Of a stretch of 64,000 nt of DNA, positions 1-8,536 are shown piece after piece. The stretch comes from an uncultured Cellulomonas sp. (GTDB taxonomy: Bacteria > Actinomycetota > Actinomycetes > Actinomycetales > Cellulomonadaceae). The notes under the pieces were generated by a model. The model had not been told where the DNA came from. It saw only the letters and a program-made list of their open reading frames with translations, and did not search any database. The stretch lies in assembly GCF_947494015.1 (NCBI RefSeq), contig NZ_CANLTL010000004.1, positions 240,291-304,290 on the forward strand, written 5' to 3'. Within the stretch, counting starts at the first letter, position 1. Each line of letters begins with the position of its first letter. The position numbers and the translations under genes are program-made.

Positions 1-380
1 CAGGTGACGGTGACCCGGACCCGCTTGTAGCGCAGCCCCGTGCCGCCGGCTCCGCACCGCACCTCGGTGGCCGGGTCCGCCACCCACTGGGTGGTCCGCC
101 GCACCGTGAAGCGGTCGCCGTTGAGGGTGACCGTCCGGTCTCCGTCGAGCAGCGCGAACAGGTCGGCGCTGTCGCGGGCCAGGTCGATCTCCTCCGCGGC
201 GAGGTTGGCGGCGACCTCACGGGCCCGCGAGTCCCGGGTCATCGACAGCACCTGGAGCATCCCGTAGATCACGCTGGTCGAGATGACCGCGAGGATCATC
301 ATCGCCACGACCACCTCGACCAGCGTGAGACCGTCCTCACCCTGTCGCACGCGGTGGAGCGGGCCGGGGATGGTGCGCAC
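1..380 (-). CDS. Type IV pilus minor pilin / prepilin-type N-terminal cleavage-methylation protein (3' truncated by window edge)
   Basis: Reverse strand reads VRTIPGPLHRVRQGEDG-LTLVEVVVAMMILAVISTSVIYGML..., a class III signal followed by a hydrophobic helix; GTG start at 380. Confidence 0.8.
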   Translation of the reverse strand, partial: MRTIPGPLHRVRQGEDGLTLVEVVVAMMILAVISTSVIYGMLQVLSMTRDSRAREVAANLAAEEIDLARDSADLFALLDGDRTVTLNGDRFTVRRTTQWVADPATEVRCGAGGTGLRYKRVRVTVT

Positions 381-444
381 GGGCGACGACTCCTCTCGGG
401 ACGGTCTCGGGTGGGGCGGGGGGGAGCACGCGGGTCGCAGCGAG

Positions 445-479
445 CGTGTGGGGCGCCGCGGCACGCGACGCCCCACACG
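445..479 (-). terminator. Strong hairpin downstream of the pilin gene
   Basis: 11-bp perfect arms CGTGTGGGGCG / CGCCCCACACG with 13-nt loop, just after the pilin stop. Confidence 0.6.
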
Positions 480-491
480 ACTGCGCCTGCG

Positions 492-914
492 TCAGTTGGC
501 CGTGGGGCCGGTGACCACGCCGGTCGAGCTGGTGTAGGTGTAGGTGTCCTTGTCGGCGGGCAGCTTCGAGTGCGTCGCCTTGATCGTGAACAGCGTGGTG
601 TTCGTGGTGTCGACCGCCGGCGTCGTGGTGACGTCCGCGGTCGAGCGGAACCCGTTGGTGGTCAGCGCGGTGGAGTTGAGGCCGGTGAAGGTGCCGCCGT
701 TGTCGACGCCGAAGGACTCCGCGGCGATGGCCGCGTTGCGCAGGTCGGCCTTCGTCTGGGTGGCCCAGCCCTTCTCCCGCTGGCTGAGGAACGTCGGGAT
801 GGCGATGGCGGCGAGGATGCCGATGATGACGATGACGACGAGGAGCTCGATGAGGGTGAAGCCCTTGTCGCCCTTCGCGCGCTCCTCCATGGTCTTGCGG
901 ATGCGAGCCTGCAT
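492..914 (-). CDS. Type IV major pilin-like protein
   Basis: MQARIRKTMEERAKGDKG|FTLIELLVVIVIIGILAAIAIPTFLSQREKG prepilin motif. Confidence 0.92.
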   Translation of the reverse strand: MQARIRKTMEERAKGDKGFTLIELLVVIVIIGILAAIAIPTFLSQREKGWATQTKADLRNAAIAAESFGVDNGGTFTGLNSTALTTNGFRSTADVTTTPAVDTTNTTLFTIKATHSKLPADKDTYTYTSSTGVVTGPTAN

Positions 915-1130
915 GGTCGTGCCTCTTTCGAGTCGTGATGATGTGGGGTGGGGCCCGCTGGTCGGGCTGTGTGTGTCAGGCACCCGGCCCATCGGCCGGT
1001 GGTGGACCCGGCGTAGCAATTCCTCCGGGGGTCCGCGGGGGATTCACCCGGAGGGCGGACCAGCGAGCCGGAAAGGGCGTGACCGGGCGGGAAGAACGCG
1101 ACCAGGAATGCACGCGCGGGCGTCGACGCG

Positions 1131-2357
1131 TCAGCCGACGAGCTCGAAGATGGAGAAGATCGGCAGGTACAGGGCGACGATCATCCCGCCGACCACCACG
1201 CCGAGGACCGCGATCATGAGCGGCTCGATGAGGGAGGTCAGCTGGTCGGTGGTGGCGGCGACCTCGTCGTCGTAGAAGTCGGAGATCTTGCCGAGCATCG
1301 TCTCCATGGCGCCGGCGTCCTCGCCGGTCGCGATCATCTGCACCACCATCGGCGGGAACACCGGGTGCCTGGCCAGCGGCCCCGCGAGCGACTGCCCGGA
1401 CCGCACGCTCTCGCGCACCTCCCGCACGGCGCGCTCGACGACCCAGCTGCCGCTCGTCTGCCCCACGATGTCCAGCGCCTGCAGGATGGGCACGCCCGCG
1501 CCCAGCATGGTGCCGAGGTTGCGGGTGAACCGTGCGACCGAGACCTTCGCGAGCAGCGGTCCGAAGACCGGGAGCCGGAGCAGCGCCGGATCCACCCGGG
1601 CGCGGACCGCCTCGTCCCGGCGGTGCGCGCGCCACCACAGCGACAGGGCGACCAGGACCACCGCGAGCGCCGGCGCGATCCACCTCATGAGCCCGGACAG
1701 CACCACGAGCACCCGGGTCGGCAGCGGCAGCGTGCCGCCGAGGTCGGCGAACATGTCCTCGAACACCGGGACGATGAACAGCAGCATGCCGACCACGGCG
1801 AGGATCGCCATGACGAACACCATCACCGGGTACGTCAGCGCGGACTTGATCCGGGCGCGCAGCTTGACCTCGGCCTCGTAGTTGTCGGCCACCGACCGCA
1901 GCGAGTCCTCGAGGAACCCGCCGATCTCGCCGGCCCGGATCATGTTGACCATCAGCGGGGGGAAGACGCCGGGGTGACGGCCCAGGGAGTCCGACAGCGC
2001 CGACCCGGCCTCGACGTCGACGCAGATCTGGCCGAGCACCTTGGCCAGGCCCTTGCTCGGAGTCTGCTCGGCGAGGATCGACAGCGCCTTGAGCAGCGAC
2101 AGCCCGGCGGAGATCATCGTGGCCATCTGCCGTGACATGACGGCCAGGTCCTTCAGGACGACCCGTTCGGCCAGTGCGGGCAGCGTGATCTCCCGTTGCA
2201 GGCCGCTCGTGCGGACCTCTCCCACGGTGAGCGGTGCCATGCCCATCGTCCGCAGCCGGGTGACGACCGCGGCCTCGTTGCTGGCGTCGATGCGGCCCTT
2301 GACGACCTTGCCGTTCCTGTCGGCGACGGAGTACTCGAACGCGCGCGTGGCGACCAT
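1131..2357 (-). CDS. pilC: Type II secretion system F family / PilC platform protein
   Basis: T2SSF-like duplicated domain, three hydrophobic segments; start overlaps PilT stop. Confidence 0.9.
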   Translation of the reverse strand: MVATRAFEYSVADRNGKVVKGRIDASNEAAVVTRLRTMGMAPLTVGEVRTSGLQREITLPALAERVVLKDLAVMSRQMATMISAGLSLLKALSILAEQTPSKGLAKVLGQICVDVEAGSALSDSLGRHPGVFPPLMVNMIRAGEIGGFLEDSLRSVADNYEAEVKLRARIKSALTYPVMVFVMAILAVVGMLLFIVPVFEDMFADLGGTLPLPTRVLVVLSGLMRWIAPALAVVLVALSLWWRAHRRDEAVRARVDPALLRLPVFGPLLAKVSVARFTRNLGTMLGAGVPILQALDIVGQTSGSWVVERAVREVRESVRSGQSLAGPLARHPVFPPMVVQMIATGEDAGAMETMLGKISDFYDDEVAATTDQLTSLIEPLMIAVLGVVVGGMIVALYLPIFSIFELVG

Positions 2358-3880
2358 CAGTGCACCCCCGTCCCGGGCATCCGGTGACCGGGTGCGGCCA
2401 GCCCGCTCGTGGTCAGTGCACTCATCGCCGAGGCCCCCTGGTTCATCCGGGCCGACCGACCCGCGAGGTTGTTGTAGTCGTCGACGTGCCGGGCCTTCTC
2501 GAGCCCGGTCTCGTAGGTGATGCGCCCCTCGCGCACGAGGCGCGCCAGGCTCTGGTCGAGGGTGTGCATGCCGTGGTCGGCGCCCGACTGCATGGCCGAG
2601 GAGATCTGGTGCGTCTTGCCCTCGCGGATGAGGTTGCGGATGGCGGGGGTCGCGAGCATGACCTCGGTCGCGACGACGCGGCCCAGACCGTTGGCCGTCC
2701 GGCACAGCGACTGCGACACCACGGCCTGGGTGGCACCCGCCAGCTGGGTGCGGACCTGCGCGTGCTGCCCGGCCGGGAAGACGTCGATGATGCGGTCGAT
2801 CGTCTGGGCGGCGTCCTGGGTGTGCAGGGTCGCGAAGACCAGGTGCCCCGTCTCGGCCGCTGTCAGGGCGACCGACATGGTCTCGAGGTCACGCAGCTCG
2901 CCGACCAGGATGATGTCCGGGTCCTGCCGCAGGGCGTGCTTGAGCGCGCTCGCGAAGGACAGCGTGTCGGCGCCGACCTCGCGCTGGTTGACCAGGCAGC
3001 CCTTGTGCCGGTGCAGGAACTCGATCGGGTCCTCGACCGTCATGATGTGGTCGTTGCGGGTCCGGTTCGCCAGGTCGATGATCGACGCGAGCGTCGTGGA
3101 CTTGCCCGAGCCGGTCGGTCCGGTGACCAGGACCAACCCCCGGGGCAGGCCGGCGAGGCCACCGACGACCGAGGGCATGCCGAGCTCCTCGAGGGGCTTG
3201 ATCTCGTGCGGGATCAGCCGGAACGCGCCGCCGATCGACTCGCGCTGGCGATACAGGTTCACCCGGAACCGCGCCAGCCCCGGCACCGCGAGGGCGAGGT
3301 CGAGCTCGAGCTCGGCGTCGAACTGATCTCGCTGCCGCTGGGTCAGGCTCGCGAAGATCGACCGCTGGAGCGCCTCGCTGGTCAGGGCGGCGAATCCGTC
3401 CAGCGGCCGCAGCGCACCGTTCACCCGAACCATCGGCGTGGTCCCGCTCGTCAGGTGCAGGTCGGAGGCGCCGACCTCGACGGTGGCCCGCAGCGCCGCG
3501 TCCAGGTCGACGCCGCCCTCCGACGACTCGGCCCGCATGCCCAGCCGCGCGCCGGGCCCCGCGGCCACCGCCGGGAGCGGCCCACCGGCCGCACCGGATG
3601 CGGGGTAGCCGGCCGCGCCGGGTGCGGGGAAGCCGGCCGGACCGGTCGGACCGGTCGGCAGCGGGCTGGCGAACAGGTCCTGCGCCGGCGGCGGGGGCGC
3701 GGTGGGCACCGTGGCGCCGGTGGCGGCCGCTGCCGGCACGTCGGGCGAGGGGACGTACGTCACGGGCATCAGGGACCTGGTGGTCCCAGGTGGTCCGGCC
3801 GTGTCGACGGGCCCGGTCGACATCGTGGTCGGCGCCCGGTCGGACCAGGACGGCGTCGGGTACGGCTCGGTCACGGGCAT
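2357..3880 (-). CDS. pilT: Type IV pilus twitching motility ATPase PilT
   Basis: GPTGSGKSTTLASIIDLANR, HIMTVEDPIEFLH, AATETGHLVFATLHT motifs; proline/glycine-rich N-terminal extension. Confidence 0.92.
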   Translation of the reverse strand: MPVTEPYPTPSWSDRAPTTMSTGPVDTAGPPGTTRSLMPVTYVPSPDVPAAAATGATVPTAPPPPAQDLFASPLPTGPTGPAGFPAPGAAGYPASGAAGGPLPAVAAGPGARLGMRAESSEGGVDLDAALRATVEVGASDLHLTSGTTPMVRVNGALRPLDGFAALTSEALQRSIFASLTQRQRDQFDAELELDLALAVPGLARFRVNLYRQRESIGGAFRLIPHEIKPLEELGMPSVVGGLAGLPRGLVLVTGPTGSGKSTTLASIIDLANRTRNDHIMTVEDPIEFLHRHKGCLVNQREVGADTLSFASALKHALRQDPDIILVGELRDLETMSVALTAAETGHLVFATLHTQDAAQTIDRIIDVFPAGQHAQVRTQLAGATQAVVSQSLCRTANGLGRVVATEVMLATPAIRNLIREGKTHQISSAMQSGADHGMHTLDQSLARLVREGRITYETGLEKARHVDDYNNLAGRSARMNQGASAMSALTTSGLAAPGHRMPGTGVH

Positions 3881-4089
3881 GCGCCTCCACGTCTCGTCCG
3901 CCCACGGGTGGCGGGAGCGGTGCACCGTGGTCCGGTGCCTCTGCGGCTGTCCTATCGACCCGGTCGGTGCCGTCCATGAGGGAGACGGGGTGGCGACGTC
4001 GGGCGGTCCGCACGCGGTCGCCGGGCCGGGGTTCGCGCCGACGACCAGGGCCACCCGCCCCGGTGGACCGTGCGGGGCGCGCCACGGCG

Positions 4090-5760
4090 TCAGGCGACGA
4101 CCCGCAGCACCTCCTCGACGGAGGTCAGCCCGGCGGTGACCTTGTCCCAGCCGTCCTGGCGCAGCGGCACCATGCCCTCCGCGCGCGCCGTCCGGGCGAT
4201 CTCCGCGCTGGACGACCGGGCGACCACGTGCCGCTCGATGGCCTCCGTGACCTGCATGACCTCGTGCACCGCGAGCCGTCCGCGGTAGCCGGTCTTCGAG
4301 CACGAGACGCACCCCACCGCGCGGTGCAGGACGGGCAGGTCCTCCCCCGGCGCCCAGGGGAACCCCGCCGCCGCGAGCTCGGCGGGGGTCGGTGCGTACG
4401 GCTGCTTGCACTTCGCGCACAGCCGGCGCGCGAGGCGCTGGGCGACCACCGCATCCAGGGCGGAGCCGACGAGGAAGGGCTCGATGCCCATCTCGACCAG
4501 GCGGGTCACCGCCGACGGTGCGTCGTTGGTGTGCAGCGTGGACAGCACGAGGTGACCGGTCAGGGCGGCCTCCACGGAGATCTGCGCGGTCTCGTGGTCG
4601 CGGATCTCGCCGAGCAGCACGACGTCGGGGTCCGACCGCAGGATGGAGCGCAGCGCGCCGGCGAAGGTCAGCCCGGCCTTGGGGTTGACCTGCACCTGGT
4701 TGATGCCCGGCAGCCGGTACTCGACCGGGTCCTCCACGGTGATCACGTTGATCTCCGGACGCGAGACCGCGTTCACGGTCGCGTAGAGCGTCGTCGACTT
4801 GCCCGAACCGGTCGGCCCGGTCACCAGGATCATCCCGTAGGGCTTGGCGTACGATCGGCGGTACGCGGCCAGGTTGCCGTCCGTGAAGGACAGCTCGCGC
4901 AGGTCCAGGCTCGCGGTGGAGTTGTCGAGGATCCGCAGCACGATCTTCTCGCCCCACACGGTCGGCAGGGTGGCGACCCGCAGGTCCACCTTGCGACCGT
5001 TGTGGGTCACCGACATGCGGCCGTCCTGGGGCTTGCGGCGCTCGGCGATGTCGATGTCCGCCAGGATCTTGATCCGGGAGACGACTCCGCTCTGGATCTG
5101 CTTGGGGGCCCGCTGGGTCTCGTGCAGCACACCGTCGATGCGGTAGCGCACCCGCAGGTGGTGCTCGGTCGGTTCGATGTGGATGTCCGAGGCCCGGTCG
5201 GTGATGGCCTGCGTGACCAGCAGGTTGACGAACCGGACGATCGGGGCCTCGGAGTCCGCGACGGCACCGGCGCGGGCGAGGTCCTCCTCGACGACCTGGA
5301 GCACCTCGAACGCCGAGGACAGATCCTCCATCTCGCCGTCGGCGCGGCAGTAGCGGTCGATGGCGCGCAGCAGGTCGTCGTGGGTCGCGACCACCGGACG
5401 CACGGTCATCCCGGCCATGGCCCGGACGTCGTCGACGGCCACCACGTTGCCGGGGTTGGACGTCGCCACCACGAGAACGCCGTCCTTGACGGCGATCGGG
5501 AGCACGTCGTGACGCCGGCACAGGGCCGCCGGCACGCGGGCGACCGCGGCGCGGTCGACGGCGTAGTCCTCCAGGTCGATGAACTCCATGCCGACCTGCG
5601 TGGCGAGGGCGGCCGTCAGCTGCGCCTCGGAGACCACACCCGTGTCGACGAGCGTGCGCCCGAGCGACGTCCCGCGGGTGGACTGCTCGTCCAGGGCGGT
5701 CAGCAGCTGGGCCTGCGTGATGACGCCGCCGTCGAGCAGGATCTCGCCGAGCTGCTTCAC
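4090..5760 (-). CDS. pilB: GspE/PulE/PilB family pilus assembly ATPase
   Basis: N-terminal GspE domain (LGEILLDGGVITQAQL), GPTGSGKSTTLYATV, CAKCKQPYAPT / CVSCSKTGYRGR zinc motif. Confidence 0.93.
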   Translation of the reverse strand: MKQLGEILLDGGVITQAQLLTALDEQSTRGTSLGRTLVDTGVVSEAQLTAALATQVGMEFIDLEDYAVDRAAVARVPAALCRRHDVLPIAVKDGVLVVATSNPGNVVAVDDVRAMAGMTVRPVVATHDDLLRAIDRYCRADGEMEDLSSAFEVLQVVEEDLARAGAVADSEAPIVRFVNLLVTQAITDRASDIHIEPTEHHLRVRYRIDGVLHETQRAPKQIQSGVVSRIKILADIDIAERRKPQDGRMSVTHNGRKVDLRVATLPTVWGEKIVLRILDNSTASLDLRELSFTDGNLAAYRRSYAKPYGMILVTGPTGSGKSTTLYATVNAVSRPEINVITVEDPVEYRLPGINQVQVNPKAGLTFAGALRSILRSDPDVVLLGEIRDHETAQISVEAALTGHLVLSTLHTNDAPSAVTRLVEMGIEPFLVGSALDAVVAQRLARRLCAKCKQPYAPTPAELAAAGFPWAPGEDLPVLHRAVGCVSCSKTGYRGRLAVHEVMQVTEAIERHVVARSSSAEIARTARAEGMVPLRQDGWDKVTAGLTSVEEVLRVVA

Positions 5761-5881
5761 AGGTGGTCCTCCGGGTGCGGGGCGCGGCCTCCGGACGTCG
5801 GGCACGACGTGGAGGGTGTCGCTGCGCCTATCGACCGCGGGGTCCCCGCGCTGAGGCGTCCCGCCCCGGCGTCCGGGGCCG

Positions 5882-6754
5882 TCAGCCGGCCAGCCGCTCC
5901 CGCAGCGCGTCGTCCATCGCCGCCAGCGGCGCGACCCGCCCGGTCATCAGGCGGACCTGCTCGGCCGCCTGGTGCAGCAGCATGCGCTCACCGCCGACGA
6001 CGACGCCCCCGGCCGCCGCCCACGCCGTCGACAGCGCCGTCGGGCGGGGGTCGTAGACGACGTCGAGCAGGACGCCGTGCACCTGTCGTCCACCCAGCTC
6101 GGCGGCCAGCCCGTCAGCGGCGTGCGCGGGCACCGTGGAGACCACGACGTCCGCGCCGGCCGCGGCCGCCGCGGCGGTGTCCAGCCCGGCGTACCGGGGC
6201 TCGACGCCCATGCGGTGCGCCGCCCGGATCAGCGACCCGGCGCGGCCCAGCGAGCGCAGGTGCACCGACGGCGTCGAGCAGCCCAGCTGGCCCAGGGCCG
6301 CGAGCGTGGAGGCAGCGGTCGCCCCGGCACCGACGACGACGGCGGTCAGCGGCCCGGAACCCGCGGGTCGCTGCTGCAGTCCCTCCTCGAGCGCCGCCAC
6401 GAGCCCGTGCACGTCGGTGTTCGCGCCCACGAGCACCGGACGGCCGGGGGCGTGCTGGACGAGCACGGTGTTGACCGCGCCGACGACCTCGGCGAGCGGC
6501 TCGACGTGGTCCAGCAGCGGCACGACGGTGTGCTTGAGCGGCATGGTCAGGCTCAGACCGGCCCAGGTGCCGTCGAGCGTGGCCAGCACCTCGGGCAGCA
6601 TCTCGGACGTCACGTCGAGCCAGTCGTACCGCCAGTCGGTCAGGCCCAGGGCGGTGTACGCCGCGCGGTGCAGGACCGGTGACAGGGAGTGCTGGACCGG
6701 GTGGCCCAGCACGGCCGCCCGGCTCAGCTGTCCGTGCCGTTCGCGGCCAACCAC
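5882..6754 (-). CDS. aroE: Shikimate dehydrogenase
   Basis: AAVLGHPVQHSLSPVLHRAAY, LSLTMPLKHTVVP, GAGATAASTLAAL motifs. Confidence 0.92.
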   Translation of the reverse strand: MVGRERHGQLSRAAVLGHPVQHSLSPVLHRAAYTALGLTDWRYDWLDVTSEMLPEVLATLDGTWAGLSLTMPLKHTVVPLLDHVEPLAEVVGAVNTVLVQHAPGRPVLVGANTDVHGLVAALEEGLQQRPAGSGPLTAVVVGAGATAASTLAALGQLGCSTPSVHLRSLGRAGSLIRAAHRMGVEPRYAGLDTAAAAAAGADVVVSTVPAHAADGLAAELGGRQVHGVLLDVVYDPRPTALSTAWAAAGGVVVGGERMLLHQAAEQVRLMTGRVAPLAAMDDALRERLAG

Positions 6755-7947
6755 TCCTGGTACCGCGCCTTGCCGGCGAGGAACTCGTCGTAGGAGTCGG
6801 TGAAGATGGTCTCGCCGGTGTCCAGGTCCACGGTGATGAAGTAGACCCAGTCGCCGTCGGCGGGGTTCATCGCCCCCGCGATCGACGCCTCACCCGGGTT
6901 GGAGATCGGCGTCGGCGGCAGGCCCAGGTGCATGCGGGAGTTGTACGGGTTGTCGATGTCGAAGTCGGACCCGACGAGCTCGATCGCGGGCTTGCCGAGG
7001 CCGTACGCGTTGATGGTGTCCATGCCGAGCGGGATCTCGCGCTCGAGCCGGTTCTCGATGACGCGGGCGACCTTGGGGTACTCCTCGGCGAACGCGACCT
7101 CCTTCTCGGCCACGGAGGCGATGGTCAGGACCCGCTGGCGTTCCTCGGCGGGGACGGCCAGCCCGTCCAGGACCGACACGGTCTTCGCGACCATCTCGGC
7201 CAGGATCGTCGTGGCGGTCGAGGCGGGCTCGAAGGCGTAGGTGGCCGGGAACAGCCACCCCTCGACGTTGCCGCCGGCCTGCGGCGGCAGCCCGATGGCG
7301 GCCGGGTCGGCGGCGGCGGCCTGCAGGTCGGCGACCGGGATGGCGGTCACCGCCGAGATCCGCTCGTAGGTCTGGGCGGCGGTCAGCCCCTCGGGGACGG
7401 TGACCCGGTAGGACACCCGACGTGCCGGGTCGAGCAGCGCCGAGACGGCGTCGGACGCCTTCATCTCCAGCGCGAGCTCGTAGGTGCCCGGCGCGATCGT
7501 CGACGCGTCCGGGTTCGCGGTGTACGCGGTGGTGAACGCCCCGACGCTGGCGACCACGCCGGCCGCCTCGAGGGTCTGGCCGATCACCGCACCGCTGTCA
7601 CCCGGGTTCACCACGACCTGGGCGGCGCCGTGCCCGGGGCCGGGGTGGTCGGCGACGGACGGCGCCTCCTGGGTGCCCCGGTCGAACAGCGGACCGAGCA
7701 CCGCGACGACGGCGAACCCGCCGCCGACGAGCAGCAGCGCGGCCACGACGATCGCGATCGCGCCCCGACGACGTCGCTTGCGACGCAGCCGCTCACGGTC
7801 GCCGTCGCGCCGGCGAGCGCGCTGGGCAGGGGCGACCGGCTGGGTCGCCTCGCTGCCGAACATCTCGCCCACGGCGGTGCCGCCACCGCTGTCGACGGAC
7901 GGCCACTGCCAGTCGGCCGGCTGATCGCCGCGTTCTTCGTTGTGCAC
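6724..7947 (-). CDS. mltG: Endolytic transglycosylase MltG (YceG-like)
   Basis: Basic N-terminus + TM; C-terminal LASVAEKEV, YNSRMHLGLPPTPISNPG motifs. Confidence 0.92.
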   Translation of the reverse strand: MHNEERGDQPADWQWPSVDSGGGTAVGEMFGSEATQPVAPAQRARRRDGDRERLRRKRRRRGAIAIVVAALLLVGGGFAVVAVLGPLFDRGTQEAPSVADHPGPGHGAAQVVVNPGDSGAVIGQTLEAAGVVASVGAFTTAYTANPDASTIAPGTYELALEMKASDAVSALLDPARRVSYRVTVPEGLTAAQTYERISAVTAIPVADLQAAAADPAAIGLPPQAGGNVEGWLFPATYAFEPASTATTILAEMVAKTVSVLDGLAVPAEERQRVLTIASVAEKEVAFAEEYPKVARVIENRLEREIPLGMDTINAYGLGKPAIELVGSDFDIDNPYNSRMHLGLPPTPISNPGEASIAGAMNPADGDWVYFITVDLDTGETIFTDSYDEFLAGKARYQEWLAANGTDS

Positions 7948-7950
7948 TGT

Positions 7951-8535
7951 CTACCGTTCCGTCGTCTCGCCGTCGCCTGCCGCGCCACGTGCCGGTGAGT
8001 CGGGGTCCGACCGGACCCGCTCCCCCGCTCGCGACCCCCCGGCGCGCTCCGCCTCGAGTGCGGACTGCAGGATCACCACCGCGGCCGCCTGGTCGACGAC
8101 CTCGCGGTGGCGACGTCCGGACCGCCCGGACGCGTGCAATGCCTGGTGCGCGGACACCGTGCTCATCCGCTCGTCCACGAGCCGGACCGGGATGGGTGCG
8201 ACCGCGGACGCCAACGCTCCAGCGTAGACGCGTGCACCGGCAGATGCCGAACCTTCCTGCCCGGACAGGTGACGCGGCAGCCCGACGTAGACCACTGCGG
8301 CGAGCCGTTCGGTCGCCTCCGCGGCGATCCTCCGCACGTCGCCGGGCAGCGGTGCGACGGCCCGGCCCTTCAGGTACCGGGTCCAGCCGGCGGCGTCCCG
8401 GGGGACGGTCTCGATCGGGGTGGCGACGATCCCGTCCGGGTCGCTGGCGGCCAGCCCGACCCGGACCGAGCCGACGTCCACGCCGAGCCGCGCCCCGCGG
8501 GGCAGCGCCGCCGCGTCGCCGTCGTCGGGCTGCAC
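7951..8535 (-). CDS. ruvX: Holliday junction resolvase RuvX/YqgF
   Basis: RLGVDVGSVRVGLAASDPDGIVATPIETV, VYVGLPRHLSGQEG, VRLVDERMSTVSA. Confidence 0.9.
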   Translation of the reverse strand: MQPDDGDAAALPRGARLGVDVGSVRVGLAASDPDGIVATPIETVPRDAAGWTRYLKGRAVAPLPGDVRRIAAEATERLAAVVYVGLPRHLSGQEGSASAGARVYAGALASAVAPIPVRLVDERMSTVSAHQALHASGRSGRRHREVVDQAAAVVILQSALEAERAGGSRAGERVRSDPDSPARGAAGDGETTER

Positions 8536-8536
8536 G

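Noticed and set aside
3598-6474. 958-aa + strand ORF antisense to pilT/pilB/aroE
   Set aside because: Arg/Gly/Pro/His-rich shadow ORF from high GC third positions; opposite strand has recognisable PilB/AroE.
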